Shown here: positions 27,740-35,648 of the stretch, piece after piece
Layout: each line of letters opens with the position of its first letter
Position numbering within the stretch: position 1 is the stretch's first letter
NCBI GenBank assembly: GCA_031291415.1
Contig: JARLJB010000145.1
Location: 1-64,000, forward strand
DNA length: 64,000 bases
DNA from: Telmatospirillum sp.
GTDB taxonomy: Bacteria > Pseudomonadota > Alphaproteobacteria > Rhodospirillales > Magnetospirillaceae
Direction of reading: 5' to 3'
Notes under the pieces: model-generated
The model's database searches: none
Told to the model about the DNA's origin: nothing
What the model saw: only the letters and a program-made list of their open reading frames with translations
Made by a program: the position numbers and the translations under genes

Positions 27740-27780
27740 CGGCCGGACGACGGGGTTCCTGGAACCCCGTCGTCCGGCCG
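27740..27780 (-). terminator. Strong rho-independent terminator of the transcarboxylase operon
   Basis: A perfect 20-bp inverted repeat around a single T (CGGCCGGACGACGGGGTTCC and its complement). On the minus strand it is followed by TTTCTTTTT, so it ends the operon from 31897 to 27880. As an uninterrupted palindrome it may also stop transcripts from araF. Confidence 0.85.
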
Positions 27781-27879
27781 ATCGCCCTTTATGGACTTCA
27801 GTAGCGTCAACAGATCAGAGCAAGATCCCGGATTGGACGGAAACAAAACACCGCCGTCCAATCCGCCCGAACGTCGGTT

Positions 27880-28278
27880 CTATTCGAACTCGACCAGGAC
27901 CTGATGGACCTTCACGCCGTCACCTTGCGCCACCTTGATGCTCTTGACTTTGCCGGCCACCGGAGAGGTGACGCTGGTCTCCATCTTCATGGCTTCCAGC
28001 ACCATGATCAGGTCGTTGGGCTGCAGTTGCTGCCCCACCTTCGCATCTATGCGGATCACCACGCCGGAAACCGGACTGCGGCATGCCTTGGCCTCGTCGG
28101 CAGGATCGCCGTCGGTCGCGGCGGCTGCCGGCGGCGGAGCGACTGGAACCGACGGCATCGTGGTCGGTGATGCCGAGTAAGGCGAAATGGGGCCACGCGG
28201 ACGCGGGGAATGATCTTCCTCGATCACCTCCACATCCAGTTCATACTTCTTTCCGTCGATGCCAATCTGTAGTTTCAA
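27880..28278 (-). CDS. Biotin carboxyl carrier, transcarboxylase 1.3S-type subunit
   Basis: 132-residue biotin carrier. A short N-terminal region (KLQIGIDGKKYELDVEVIEE) and an Ala/Pro linker (about 38-60) lead to a biotinyl domain with EAMKMET, biotinylated lysine at about residue 98. The start is taken as TTG 28276-28278, with AGGGGAG about 8 bases upstream; no ATG suits the family N-terminus, and the frame opens further to 28452. Size and layout match the 1.3S subunit of propionibacterial transcarboxylase (about 123 residues). It shuttles the carboxyl group between the 12S and 5S subunits. Confidence 0.85.
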   Translation of the reverse strand: MKLQIGIDGKKYELDVEVIEEDHSPRPRGPISPYSASPTTMPSVPVAPPPAAAATDGDPADEAKACRSPVSGVVIRIDAKVGQQLQPNDLIMVLEAMKMETSVTSPVAGKVKSIKVAQGDGVKVHQVLVEFE

Positions 28279-28330
28279 GGCCGAAACTCCCCTCGCTTTG
28301 CTCCGCCCATAATCCGAATTCACCGATGGC

Positions 28331-28369
28331 CTGGTCCCTTGACGGGCGAGTGTCACGGGTCGGGACCAG
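28331..28369. other. Inverted repeat in the leader of the biotin-carrier gene
   Basis: CTGGTCCC (28331-28338) and GGGACCAG (28362-28369) form 8-bp arms in the 113-bp spacer before the TTG start. The spacer is unusually long for this tight operon, and the stem may affect mRNA processing or relative expression. Confidence 0.3.
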
Positions 28370-28391
28370 TCCCTCGCGGCGCCAAGAGGCT

Positions 28392-28694
28392 TCAGTACCC
28401 GCGCTGCAATTGATGCGACGCCTGGATAAAGACACGGCCATGCTGCGCCCACGGATTGATGATCTCGTAGGGTGTTTGCAGCATCTTGGCCGAGCGCACG
28501 CGCACTTTCTTCCCGAGGAAGGTCGTCGCCGCTGCCGCCAGGAGGACCAGCGTCTCTTCGCTGACCTCCTCGGCAGAGGTGGCAGACCCGCTCGGTTGGG
28601 CCTTGAAGGCGGCGACGTCAGCTTTGAGCGACGTGACCTCACGCCGCAGCTCTTCGACGGCCTTCAATACTTCTTCCAACGATAACGCGGCCAT
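28392..28694 (-). CDS. Small transcarboxylase-associated protein (100 aa)
   Basis: 100-residue protein. A charged coiled-coil-like helix (LEEVLKAVEELRREVTSLKADV, about 5-26) is followed by a helix EETLVLLAAAATTFLGKKVR (about 47-66) and a basic tail. The middle resembles the C-terminal segment of small subunits of biotin-dependent decarboxylases (OadG/MmdD-like), but no convincing membrane anchor is present. ATG 28694 follows AGGGGAG. It lies between the 12S and 1.3S genes, so it probably helps assemble or stabilise the transcarboxylase. Function inferred from position. Confidence 0.7.
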   Translation of the reverse strand: MAALSLEEVLKAVEELRREVTSLKADVAAFKAQPSGSATSAEEVSEETLVLLAAAATTFLGKKVRVRSAKMLQTPYEIINPWAQHGRVFIQASHQLQRGY

Positions 28695-28741
28695 GGGTTC
28701 TCCCCTGAATTGCTCTGCGTTGCGGTTCCGCTTCAATCAGA

Positions 28742-30316
28742 TCAGAGCGGAATCAGACCGTGTTTCTTCGGCGGCCGCGATTCCCGCTTGGTATGCAGGG
28801 AGTCGAGAGCCTGAGCCAAATATTTCCGCGTTTCCGACGGCTCAATGATGTCGTCGACCATACGCCGCCCGGCCGGAACATACGGGTTGGCGAAGGTATC
28901 ACGGTAGAGCTCGATCAGCTCCGCACGTTTGGCTTCCTTGTCTTCCGCCGCAGCGATCTCCTTGCGGAAAACGATGCCGGCCGCGCCCTCGGCGCCCATC
29001 ACGGCAACCTGAGCCGTCGGCCAAGCTACCACGCGGTCCGCTCCCAATTCCTTGCCGCACATGGCAAGATAGGCTCCACCGAAGGCTTTGCGCATGATCA
29101 CGGTGATCTTCGGCACCGACGCTGCGGAATAGGCGAACAGCATCTTGGCGCCGTGGCGAATGATACCACCATATTCCTGTTCGACACCGGGCATGAAACC
29201 GGGGACGTCGACGAAGGTCACCAACGGAATATTGAAGGCATTGCAGAAGCGCACGAACCGCGCCGACTTGTCGGAAGCGTCGATGTTGAGCGCGCCGGCC
29301 AAGGCATTCGGCTGATTGGCGATGATGCCGATCGCACGGCCCTGGATGCGGCCGAAGCCGATGACGATATTCGGCGCGAAGCCGGGCTGGATTTCCAGGA
29401 AGTCCTGGTGATCGACGATCCGGGTGATAATCGGCCGGACATCGTAACCCTGCTTGGTATCGGTCGGCACCACGTGATTGAGCTCGGGATCCGACTCAAG
29501 CGGCTCGTCGAACGGCACGTGCGGCGGATCTTCCAGATTGTTCGGCGGCATGAAGGACAGCAGCCGACGGCACAGGTAAAGAGCGTCCTCGTCGTCCTCG
29601 GCAATCAGATGAACGACGCCGGAGTTGTTCATCTGCGCCACTGGACCACCCAGGTCCTCGGCGGTAACCACTTCGCCGGTCACCTGCTTGATGACCTGCG
29701 GACCGGTAATGAACATCTGGGCGCGCTTGGTCTGAATGATGAAGTCGGTCAGCGCCGGGCTGTAGGCAGCACCGCCCGCACAGGGACCACAAATCAGTGA
29801 TATCTGCGGCACAACACCTGACAGCATGACGTTGTTGTAGAACACCTTGCCATAGCCGGACAGGCTGTCGATGCCTTCCTGAACGCGCGCCCCGCCCGAG
29901 TCGTTGATGAAAACGAAAGGCGTGCCGGTCTTCAACGACATTTCCTGCATCGCGGCGACCTTGGTGCTGTGCACCTCGCCAGCCGCTCCACCGGCCACCG
30001 TGAAGTCCTGGCTGGCCAAATGGACAACCTTACCGTCCACCTTGGCGCATCCAGTCACCACGCCGTCAGCCGGCAGGACCTTGTCCTGCATGCCAAAGAA
30101 GTCGCAACGGTGCGTCGCGAAAAGGCCGATTTCCTGAAAACTACCATCATCGACCAGCTTGGCCACACGTTCACGCGCGGTCAGTTTGCCATTGGCATGC
30201 TGTTTGTCGATGCCGGCTTGTCCACCGCCCAACTCAAGCTTTGCCCGCTTGGCGCGAAGATCGCCGATCTTCTCGTCGATGGTCTTAGGCGACGGGCTTT
30301 TCAAATCCTTGGACAT
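28742..30316 (-). CDS. Methylmalonyl-CoA carboxyltransferase 12S subunit
   Basis: 524-residue carboxyltransferase with two crotonase-like halves of the PccB/MmdA family. Typical stretches are TARERVAKLVDDGSFQEIG, FINDSGGARVQEGIDSLSGY, ICGPCAGGAAYSPALTDF and FVDVPGFMPGVEQEYGGIIRHGAK. It transfers the carboxyl group between (S)-methylmalonyl-CoA and biotin on the 1.3S subunit. ATG 30316 is chosen; a TTG 7 codons upstream is weaker. The length equals that of propionibacterial 12S (about 524). A propionyl-CoA carboxylase beta subunit looks similar, but no biotin carboxylase is encoded here. Confidence 0.9.
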   Translation of the reverse strand: MSKDLKSPSPKTIDEKIGDLRAKRAKLELGGGQAGIDKQHANGKLTARERVAKLVDDGSFQEIGLFATHRCDFFGMQDKVLPADGVVTGCAKVDGKVVHLASQDFTVAGGAAGEVHSTKVAAMQEMSLKTGTPFVFINDSGGARVQEGIDSLSGYGKVFYNNVMLSGVVPQISLICGPCAGGAAYSPALTDFIIQTKRAQMFITGPQVIKQVTGEVVTAEDLGGPVAQMNNSGVVHLIAEDDEDALYLCRRLLSFMPPNNLEDPPHVPFDEPLESDPELNHVVPTDTKQGYDVRPIITRIVDHQDFLEIQPGFAPNIVIGFGRIQGRAIGIIANQPNALAGALNIDASDKSARFVRFCNAFNIPLVTFVDVPGFMPGVEQEYGGIIRHGAKMLFAYSAASVPKITVIMRKAFGGAYLAMCGKELGADRVVAWPTAQVAVMGAEGAAGIVFRKEIAAAEDKEAKRAELIELYRDTFANPYVPAGRRMVDDIIEPSETRKYLAQALDSLHTKRESRPPKKHGLIPL

Positions 30317-30370
30317 CGAGATGTTCCCTTTCTTCAATCCGATCAGGGGCGCCCAAATCGAAGCGCAGTC

Positions 30371-31897
30371 CTACGCTCCAGGCGCGACGGTGACTTTGTG
30401 TTCCTTGCCGTAGAGGGAGACCACGTAGGTCACCGGCCCGGTCAGGTTGCCGCCCTTCGCTCCGTTGTCGGGCGTGGCGCCGGCCTTTGCTGGAGCCGCC
30501 TCGGCGGCATCCTTCTTGACAGGATCCTTGCCCAAATTCTTCGGGCCTTCCGGCCGGCTTTTGAAGAACTTGGGAGCCACCTGCGGGAACATGGCGAAGG
30601 TCAGCACGTCCTCATCGGTGCCATTGCACCCTTCCAGCGCCAAAGCGTCGGACCGGAGATGCTCCCACTCGGGCTTCAAGAGATCGGCAGGCCGGCCGGT
30701 GATCACCGGCTTCTTGGCTTGTGCCTCGGCCTTGGCCAGAACCTCGGGGTTCTTCTTGCCAAGCGTGCTGCCATAGTAGCCAAGCATAAGATCGGCGAAC
30801 TCGGCGGTCAGCGCCTTGTATTTTCCCATCAGCACGTTGAACACCGCCTGGGTGCCGACGATCTGACTGGACGGCGTCACCAGGGGAGGGAAGCCGCAAT
30901 CGGCGCGAACCCGAGGAACTTCCTCAAGCACTTCCTGCAGACGGTCGGTGGCGCCTTGCCCTTTGAGCTGGGACGTCATGTTGGAAATCATGCCGCCGGG
31001 GATCTGGCTGTCGAAGATCGCCGTATCGACGCCGGTGAAGTCGCTCAAGAATTCGCGATACCGCGGGCGAACCTTCGAGAAGTAGTTCTTGACCTTGAGC
31101 AACCGGCTCTTGTCGAGCTTGGTCGTGTAGCCGGTGCCTTCCAGCATTTCGACGACCGCTTCGGTCGGATTGTGTCCAGATCCCAAAGCCAGGGAGCTGA
31201 TCGAGGTATCGACGATATCACAGCCCGCCTCGATGGCCTTCATCAGGGACACCATGGTCACGCCGGTGGTTGAGTGGACATGCAGATGGATCAGCGTGTC
31301 GGCGCCACACTTCTTCTTGATGCCGGCCACCAGATCATGAGCCTGCTGCGGCTTCAGAAGCGCGGCCATGTCCTTGATACAAATCGAATCGGCGCCCATG
31401 TCCTTGAGATGCTGGGCCATTTCGATGAAAGCCTCGGTGGTGTGCACCGGGCTCACGGTATAAGAGATCGTGCCCTGGGCGTGCTTGCCGGTCTTCTTGA
31501 CCGCCGCGATCGCCGTCTTCAGGTTGCGCAGATCGTTAAGCGCGTCGAACACGCGGAAAACGTCCATGCCGTTCTCGGCCGCCTTGTCGACGAACCGCTC
31601 GACCACGCCGTCTTCATAGTGGCGATAGCCCAGCAGATTCTGACCACGCAGCAACATCTGCAACCGGGTCTTCGGGAGCAGCTTGCGGAACATCCGGAGA
31701 CGTTCCCAAGGATCTTCGTTCAGGAAGCGGATGCAGGCGTCATAAGTCGCACCGCCCCAACATTCCAGGGACCAATAGCCGGCGTTGTCCAGATCTTCGC
31801 AGGCCGGGACCATGTCCTCCATCGCCATGCGTGTGGCCAACAGGCTTTGGTGCGCATCCCTCAAGATCACATCAGTGATTTCCACTACGCGTCCCAT
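30371..31897 (-). CDS. Transcarboxylase 5S subunit (pyruvate/oxaloacetate carboxyltransferase)
   Basis: 508-residue protein of the DRE-TIM carboxyltransferase family (5S/OadA). D14 (ILRDAHQS), carbamylated K175 (SICIKDM) and the metal histidines H206 and H208 (LHVHSTTG) keep exactly the spacing I recall for 5S (D23, K184, H215, H217). The stretches LVTPSSQIVGTQAVFN, NGTDEDVLTFAMFPQVAP and the C-terminal GPVTYVVSLYGKEHKVTV follow 5S rather than OadA, and there is no fused biotin domain. It should carboxylate pyruvate to oxaloacetate from carboxybiotin. ATG 31897 follows AGAGGAAA. First gene of the operon. Confidence 0.9.
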   Translation of the reverse strand: MGRVVEITDVILRDAHQSLLATRMAMEDMVPACEDLDNAGYWSLECWGGATYDACIRFLNEDPWERLRMFRKLLPKTRLQMLLRGQNLLGYRHYEDGVVERFVDKAAENGMDVFRVFDALNDLRNLKTAIAAVKKTGKHAQGTISYTVSPVHTTEAFIEMAQHLKDMGADSICIKDMAALLKPQQAHDLVAGIKKKCGADTLIHLHVHSTTGVTMVSLMKAIEAGCDIVDTSISSLALGSGHNPTEAVVEMLEGTGYTTKLDKSRLLKVKNYFSKVRPRYREFLSDFTGVDTAIFDSQIPGGMISNMTSQLKGQGATDRLQEVLEEVPRVRADCGFPPLVTPSSQIVGTQAVFNVLMGKYKALTAEFADLMLGYYGSTLGKKNPEVLAKAEAQAKKPVITGRPADLLKPEWEHLRSDALALEGCNGTDEDVLTFAMFPQVAPKFFKSRPEGPKNLGKDPVKKDAAEAAPAKAGATPDNGAKGGNLTGPVTYVVSLYGKEHKVTVAPGA

Positions 31898-32271
31898 GTG
31901 CGATTTCCTCTTGGATGTGAAGGCTCGGCTCGCCGGATTTCCGTTAACAATCCCGCCTGACGCAAGCTTCATCGGTTCGCATCGTCATTGCCAGCCAATT
32001 TTGTGTGATTCGGCCGATGGCGTTAACGGAGAGGCGAAAGCCGATGAGCGGGAGCATTGCTCCGTCACGACACAATACTCCAGCTTGTCCCGCTGTTGCC
32101 ATGGGACAGTGCCTTCTGGATCGTGCCTGCTTGTCTTGTCTCGTCCGCATGATCATTAGCCATCCTTAGATGACCAATAAGGTGAACCTCCTTTTTGAGA
32201 ATGTCCACAAAGAAAGTAGGTGTTTCGCCTTTTCGCGCTAAAGCCCGCCATCACGCCGTTTTCCGCCATTC
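31898..32271. other. 374-bp intergenic region before the transcarboxylase operon
   Basis: It must hold the operon promoter and the end of the upstream chemoreceptor transcript. I see only a small inverted repeat, GGAGCA/TGCTCC at 32051-32063, and no recognisable FNR, sigma-54 or terminator sequence. Confidence 0.4.
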
Positions 32272-34227
32272 TCATGCCGAATGTATCCTCGTCAGGAACC
32301 TCGCGACTTCGCTTTGCAGGCTGACCGCTTCGTCTTTTAGTTCGGTTGCCGCGCCGAACATCTCTCCGGCCTTCTCTCGCGCCGTCATGGCGACCTGCGA
32401 GACTTCGACAATGTTCTTGGTCACCTCTTCGTTGTTGGCAGCGACGGCCTCGACAGTGCGCGATATTTCCCGGGTGGCCGCGGCCTGTTGTTCGACCGCG
32501 GCGGCAATTGCGGCCACCAGACTCTCGACATCGGTAATGGCTATCGCCAAATCCTCAATCGCTTCGGCCCCGTCGCTCGTCTTCTTTTGGATGGCCGAAA
32601 TCATCGCACCGATTTCCCCGGTTGCCCTGGCGGTCTGAGCGGCAAGATTCTTGACTTCACCGGCGACCACGGCAAAACCTTTGCCCGCATCGCCGGCCCG
32701 GGCAGCCTCGATCGTCGCGTTGAGGGCCAGCAGGTTGGTCTGTGCGGCGATGTCCTCTATCAATCCAGCCACCGAGCTGATTCGTTTGGCGGCCTCATCG
32801 AGATCCTGGTACCGCGCCGCTGCCGACTTCACGCTATCACCAACATCTTTGACGGCGCCCGCCACCTGAATCGACTGACTGGCCACTTCGGAAATTGCAC
32901 CGTCAAGTTGGACCGTCGCCGCCGCCACCGTTTGAACATTGGCTGATACCTGCTGCGCGGCTTGCGACACCGTATCGCTTTTCCGCCCCGTGGCGACTGC
33001 GGCAGTCTGCATTTCGTCGGACGCGCCATGCACCACGGAAACCGTTTCTCCGACACTTGCGAGCAAGATCCGTACCGCGCGATCGAACTGATTCGTCAGT
33101 TCCTCCCGCAGCTTTGCACGGTCAAGATCCTGCCTGGTCCGCTCACGCGCAGCGTCTTCCGTCTTTTCGGCCAGGATCAATCGGTCTTTGAAGAAATTCA
33201 GGGACCGCGCCATTCGCCCAATCTCGTCTCGGCTGGTGACATAGGGCACGGCGATCGTCCGATCGCCGGCAGCAAAAACCGTCATCGTCTCGGTTATGGC
33301 GGCAAGAGGCCGGGTAATCGAACGCCCGATCCACCAAGACAGGATCACCGACAGAACGATGGCGACCACCAAAGAGATAATCGTGAGCGACAAGACGCGA
33401 TCGCGCATCGCGATCATTTCCGCATCGCCGCGGCGACTTTCGGCACGGGCAAAATCCGAGATCCTGTCGAACGATGGAGAAAATTCGGCGTAAGTGGCAC
33501 TGAGCGCGGCCTCCGCTTTTTTGGCCTGCTGATCAGCGTCAACCATCCGCCGCAAGGCCGACAAATAGTCATCCATCAAAGGCGCGATGTCTCGATGGGC
33601 CGCCGGGACAGATTCAAGAATAGACGAAAAATGTTTAAACTCATCTTCCGCCTTAGAAAGATAAGAGCCGTCCCTGCGCAAAAGGTAATCTTTCTCATGG
33701 CGACGTAGCATGAGCATTGAATCATGCAGGGAAAGCTCCCGCGATTCGTCTATCGCCTTTTCCGCGAGATGGACTTTTTCTCTCAAGAATCCCTGGCTTC
33801 CACTATTTTCGTTGAGGCCAGCCTCTTCCATAACCCGTCGCAGCGCGGCAAGGTCTGCCACATAGGCCTGGATGCCCCGTATAATCGCATCGGCCTCCGT
33901 CCGGACGGGAGCTGCCTCGGGCCGCGAGACGAGATCTGCGGCGAATGCCGCGACCGCATCGGCCGCCTGCCGCGCTTTTTCGACGAATTGCGTGTCCTTG
34001 CGCAGCAGAAAATCTTTTTCGCCGCGCCTTGCTTCTAGGCTGGCTATCTGCAGATCCCGGCTGATCTGAGCGATGGCCTGCAGCCGGTTTTCACGGTCTT
34101 TGGCCATGTCATAAGCGACACCGCCACGAACGGCGATCCCTGCCACCAGAAACACAAGCAGCACGCCGATGCCGGCCACGGAGATGACCCTGACACGGAT
34201 GCTGACTGTCGTGAGAAAGCCGGACAT
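32272..34227 (-). CDS. Methyl-accepting chemotaxis protein
   Basis: 651-residue chemoreceptor. TM1 ([20 protein letters not shown], about 14-33) is followed by a long periplasmic helical domain (about 40-275, helical-bimodular-like), TM2 ([20 protein letters not shown]), HAMP, and the signalling domain with [20 protein letters not shown] near residues 490-510. No extra C-terminal domain. ATG 34227 follows GGGGAA; the frame opens 17 codons further. The ligand is unknown. It is not linked in sequence to the hemerythrin chemoreceptor beyond the shared signalling domain. Confidence 0.9.
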   Translation of the reverse strand: MSGFLTTVSIRVRVISVAGIGVLLVFLVAGIAVRGGVAYDMAKDRENRLQAIAQISRDLQIASLEARRGEKDFLLRKDTQFVEKARQAADAVAAFAADLVSRPEAAPVRTEADAIIRGIQAYVADLAALRRVMEEAGLNENSGSQGFLREKVHLAEKAIDESRELSLHDSMLMLRRHEKDYLLRRDGSYLSKAEDEFKHFSSILESVPAAHRDIAPLMDDYLSALRRMVDADQQAKKAEAALSATYAEFSPSFDRISDFARAESRRGDAEMIAMRDRVLSLTIISLVVAIVLSVILSWWIGRSITRPLAAITETMTVFAAGDRTIAVPYVTSRDEIGRMARSLNFFKDRLILAEKTEDAARERTRQDLDRAKLREELTNQFDRAVRILLASVGETVSVVHGASDEMQTAAVATGRKSDTVSQAAQQVSANVQTVAAATVQLDGAISEVASQSIQVAGAVKDVGDSVKSAAARYQDLDEAAKRISSVAGLIEDIAAQTNLLALNATIEAARAGDAGKGFAVVAGEVKNLAAQTARATGEIGAMISAIQKKTSDGAEAIEDLAIAITDVESLVAAIAAAVEQQAAATREISRTVEAVAANNEEVTKNIVEVSQVAMTAREKAGEMFGAATELKDEAVSLQSEVARFLTRIHSA

Positions 34228-34528
34228 GCGTTCCCCAAGAGAGCGACTCGCGCGAAAAGCCGATTGCGATACCACCATATAAGAGATGTTTTGAAATATA
34301 TTTCAACCATAGGGATTTTTCGTGAGTTGTCGTTTCTTGCCGTCGAGCATTTCCGCTGCCGTGGACGCGGCCTGAAGACGTTTCCCGTTGTCCACCAATT
34401 CTTCGGATGGCTATCCTGACCGACCGTCTGTGGAAGGCAGAACGCCCCGCCACGATTGCGTCGCAGTCACCTCTGGAATCACAGGATATGATCACCACCC
34501 CACCCATACCGTCAGAAGGCTCCGGCCG

Positions 34529-35536
34529 ATGACAGAACCCGTTGCGGCCGTTCTGTTGGCCGGTGGACAAGCGCGCCGGCTGGGCGGCATCGACAAGATG
34601 CTCATCAAGATCGGGGGTCAGACGCTGCTTGACCGTGTGGCTAGCCGTATCCGGCCGCAGGTGTCGGCCATGCTGCTCAGTGCCAACGGCGATCCGGCCC
34701 GCTTCGTCGGTTGCGGCATACCAGTCCGCGCCGATGTCGTCGCTGGTTATGCCGGCCCGCTGGCCGGCATTCTGACCGGCCTTGAATGGTTGCGCGACGA
34801 ACACCCGGAGATTTCCTGGCTGGCCAGTGTCGCCACGGACACGCCGTTGATCCCCGAGGACTACGTCGCACGCCTGCTTCACGCGGTGCAATCGACCGGC
34901 GCCGACGTCGCCTGCGCCCAGTCGGGAGATATCCGCCATCCGGTGCAGGGCCTGTGGCCAGTCCGTTTGGCCGCTGACCTGCGGCGCGCCTTGACGGAAG
35001 AAGGACTTCACGAGATCGGTGCCTGGGCCGACCGCCACAAGGTTGCAAAGGCCTGCTGGCAGGGTGGCGCCGCCGACCCGTTCTTCAACATCAACAATCG
35101 CGAAGACGTGGTGCGCTTCGGTATGATCGTCGACCACACGCTGCCCGGCGTTCCGCCGCCTTCGGCCGTCCAGCCGGCGGATCGCCTCATGAAGGAAAGC
35201 GATTGGATGGTGTTGTCGCAAACAACCGGTCGGGATGTCCATCCAGCCACGACGCTTTCCATTGCTCTCGACCAAGCCTGTCTGGCGGGTTACCGGGCCA
35301 ATCTGAACAACAGAGAGCCACAACTGTTCGCGGTCCTGCGGCAGGCGTTGCACGGCACGCTGGTCATCGGCATCACCGCCGCGCCGGATGAAGCCATGTC
35401 GCTAAGGACTGGGGAAGACCTGATTGCGGCGATGCCAATGCCGACCGCCGTCCAGGATTGGGTGCTGAGCTTTGTCGCTCAGCACCCAGCCGAACTGCCG
35501 ATGAAAAAACGGCTGCGCGATCACGCCCGCTGGTGA
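34529..35536 (+). CDS. mobA: Molybdenum cofactor guanylyltransferase with C-terminal extension
   Basis: 335-residue protein. Residues 1-200 are MobA, which links GMP to molybdopterin to make the bis-MGD cofactor: LLAGGQARRLGGIDKML (nucleotide loop), VAGYAGPLAGILTGLEWL, SVATDTPLIPEDY and NNREDV near the domain end. A further 120 or so residues follow (from about 215) that I do not recognise; they contain TTLSIALDQACLAGYRANLN and look like a small helical domain. ATG 34529 begins at the conserved MobA N-terminus; the frame opens 47 codons earlier. Cofactor genes moeA-mobB-moeA lie 2 kb downstream on the other strand. Confidence 0.88.
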   Translation: MTEPVAAVLLAGGQARRLGGIDKMLIKIGGQTLLDRVASRIRPQVSAMLLSANGDPARFVGCGIPVRADVVAGYAGPLAGILTGLEWLRDEHPEISWLASVATDTPLIPEDYVARLLHAVQSTGADVACAQSGDIRHPVQGLWPVRLAADLRRALTEEGLHEIGAWADRHKVAKACWQGGAADPFFNINNREDVVRFGMIVDHTLPGVPPPSAVQPADRLMKESDWMVLSQTTGRDVHPATTLSIALDQACLAGYRANLNNREPQLFAVLRQALHGTLVIGITAAPDEAMSLRTGEDLIAAMPMPTAVQDWVLSFVAQHPAELPMKKRLRDHARW

Positions 35537-35561
35537 TGGGCGAAGCCGAAAAAGTCAGCAT

Positions 35562-35625
35562 TTCCGCCGCTTTCGCGTCGGAGGCGGGCAGGATGCCCGC
35601 CTCACTCGTAGGGGACCAAATGTTG
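35562..35625. repeat. REP-like palindromic element, copy 1
   Basis: Around GAGGCGGGCA GGA TGCCCGCCTC (35581-35603) the flanks CTTTCGCGTCG and ACTCGTAGGGGACCAAATG recur in reverse orientation at 45509-45613. It lies between mobA and the convergent CoA-transferase gene and may also act as a terminator. Confidence 0.6.
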
Positions 35626-35648
35626 GTTTCCAACCACTAGAGACGATC

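Noticed and set aside
28742-30316. Propionyl-CoA carboxylase beta subunit
   Set aside because: No biotin-carboxylase-bearing alpha subunit is encoded nearby, while a 5S partner and a free biotin carrier are.
27880-31897. Sodium-pumping oxaloacetate or methylmalonyl-CoA decarboxylase
   Set aside because: No membrane beta subunit is present, the biotin domain is separate from the 5S-like subunit, and 12S and 5S occur together, which is the transcarboxylase pattern.
34529-35536. MobA fused to FdhD or MobB
   Set aside because: The C-terminal part has neither the P-loop of MobB nor the CxxC motif of FdhD.
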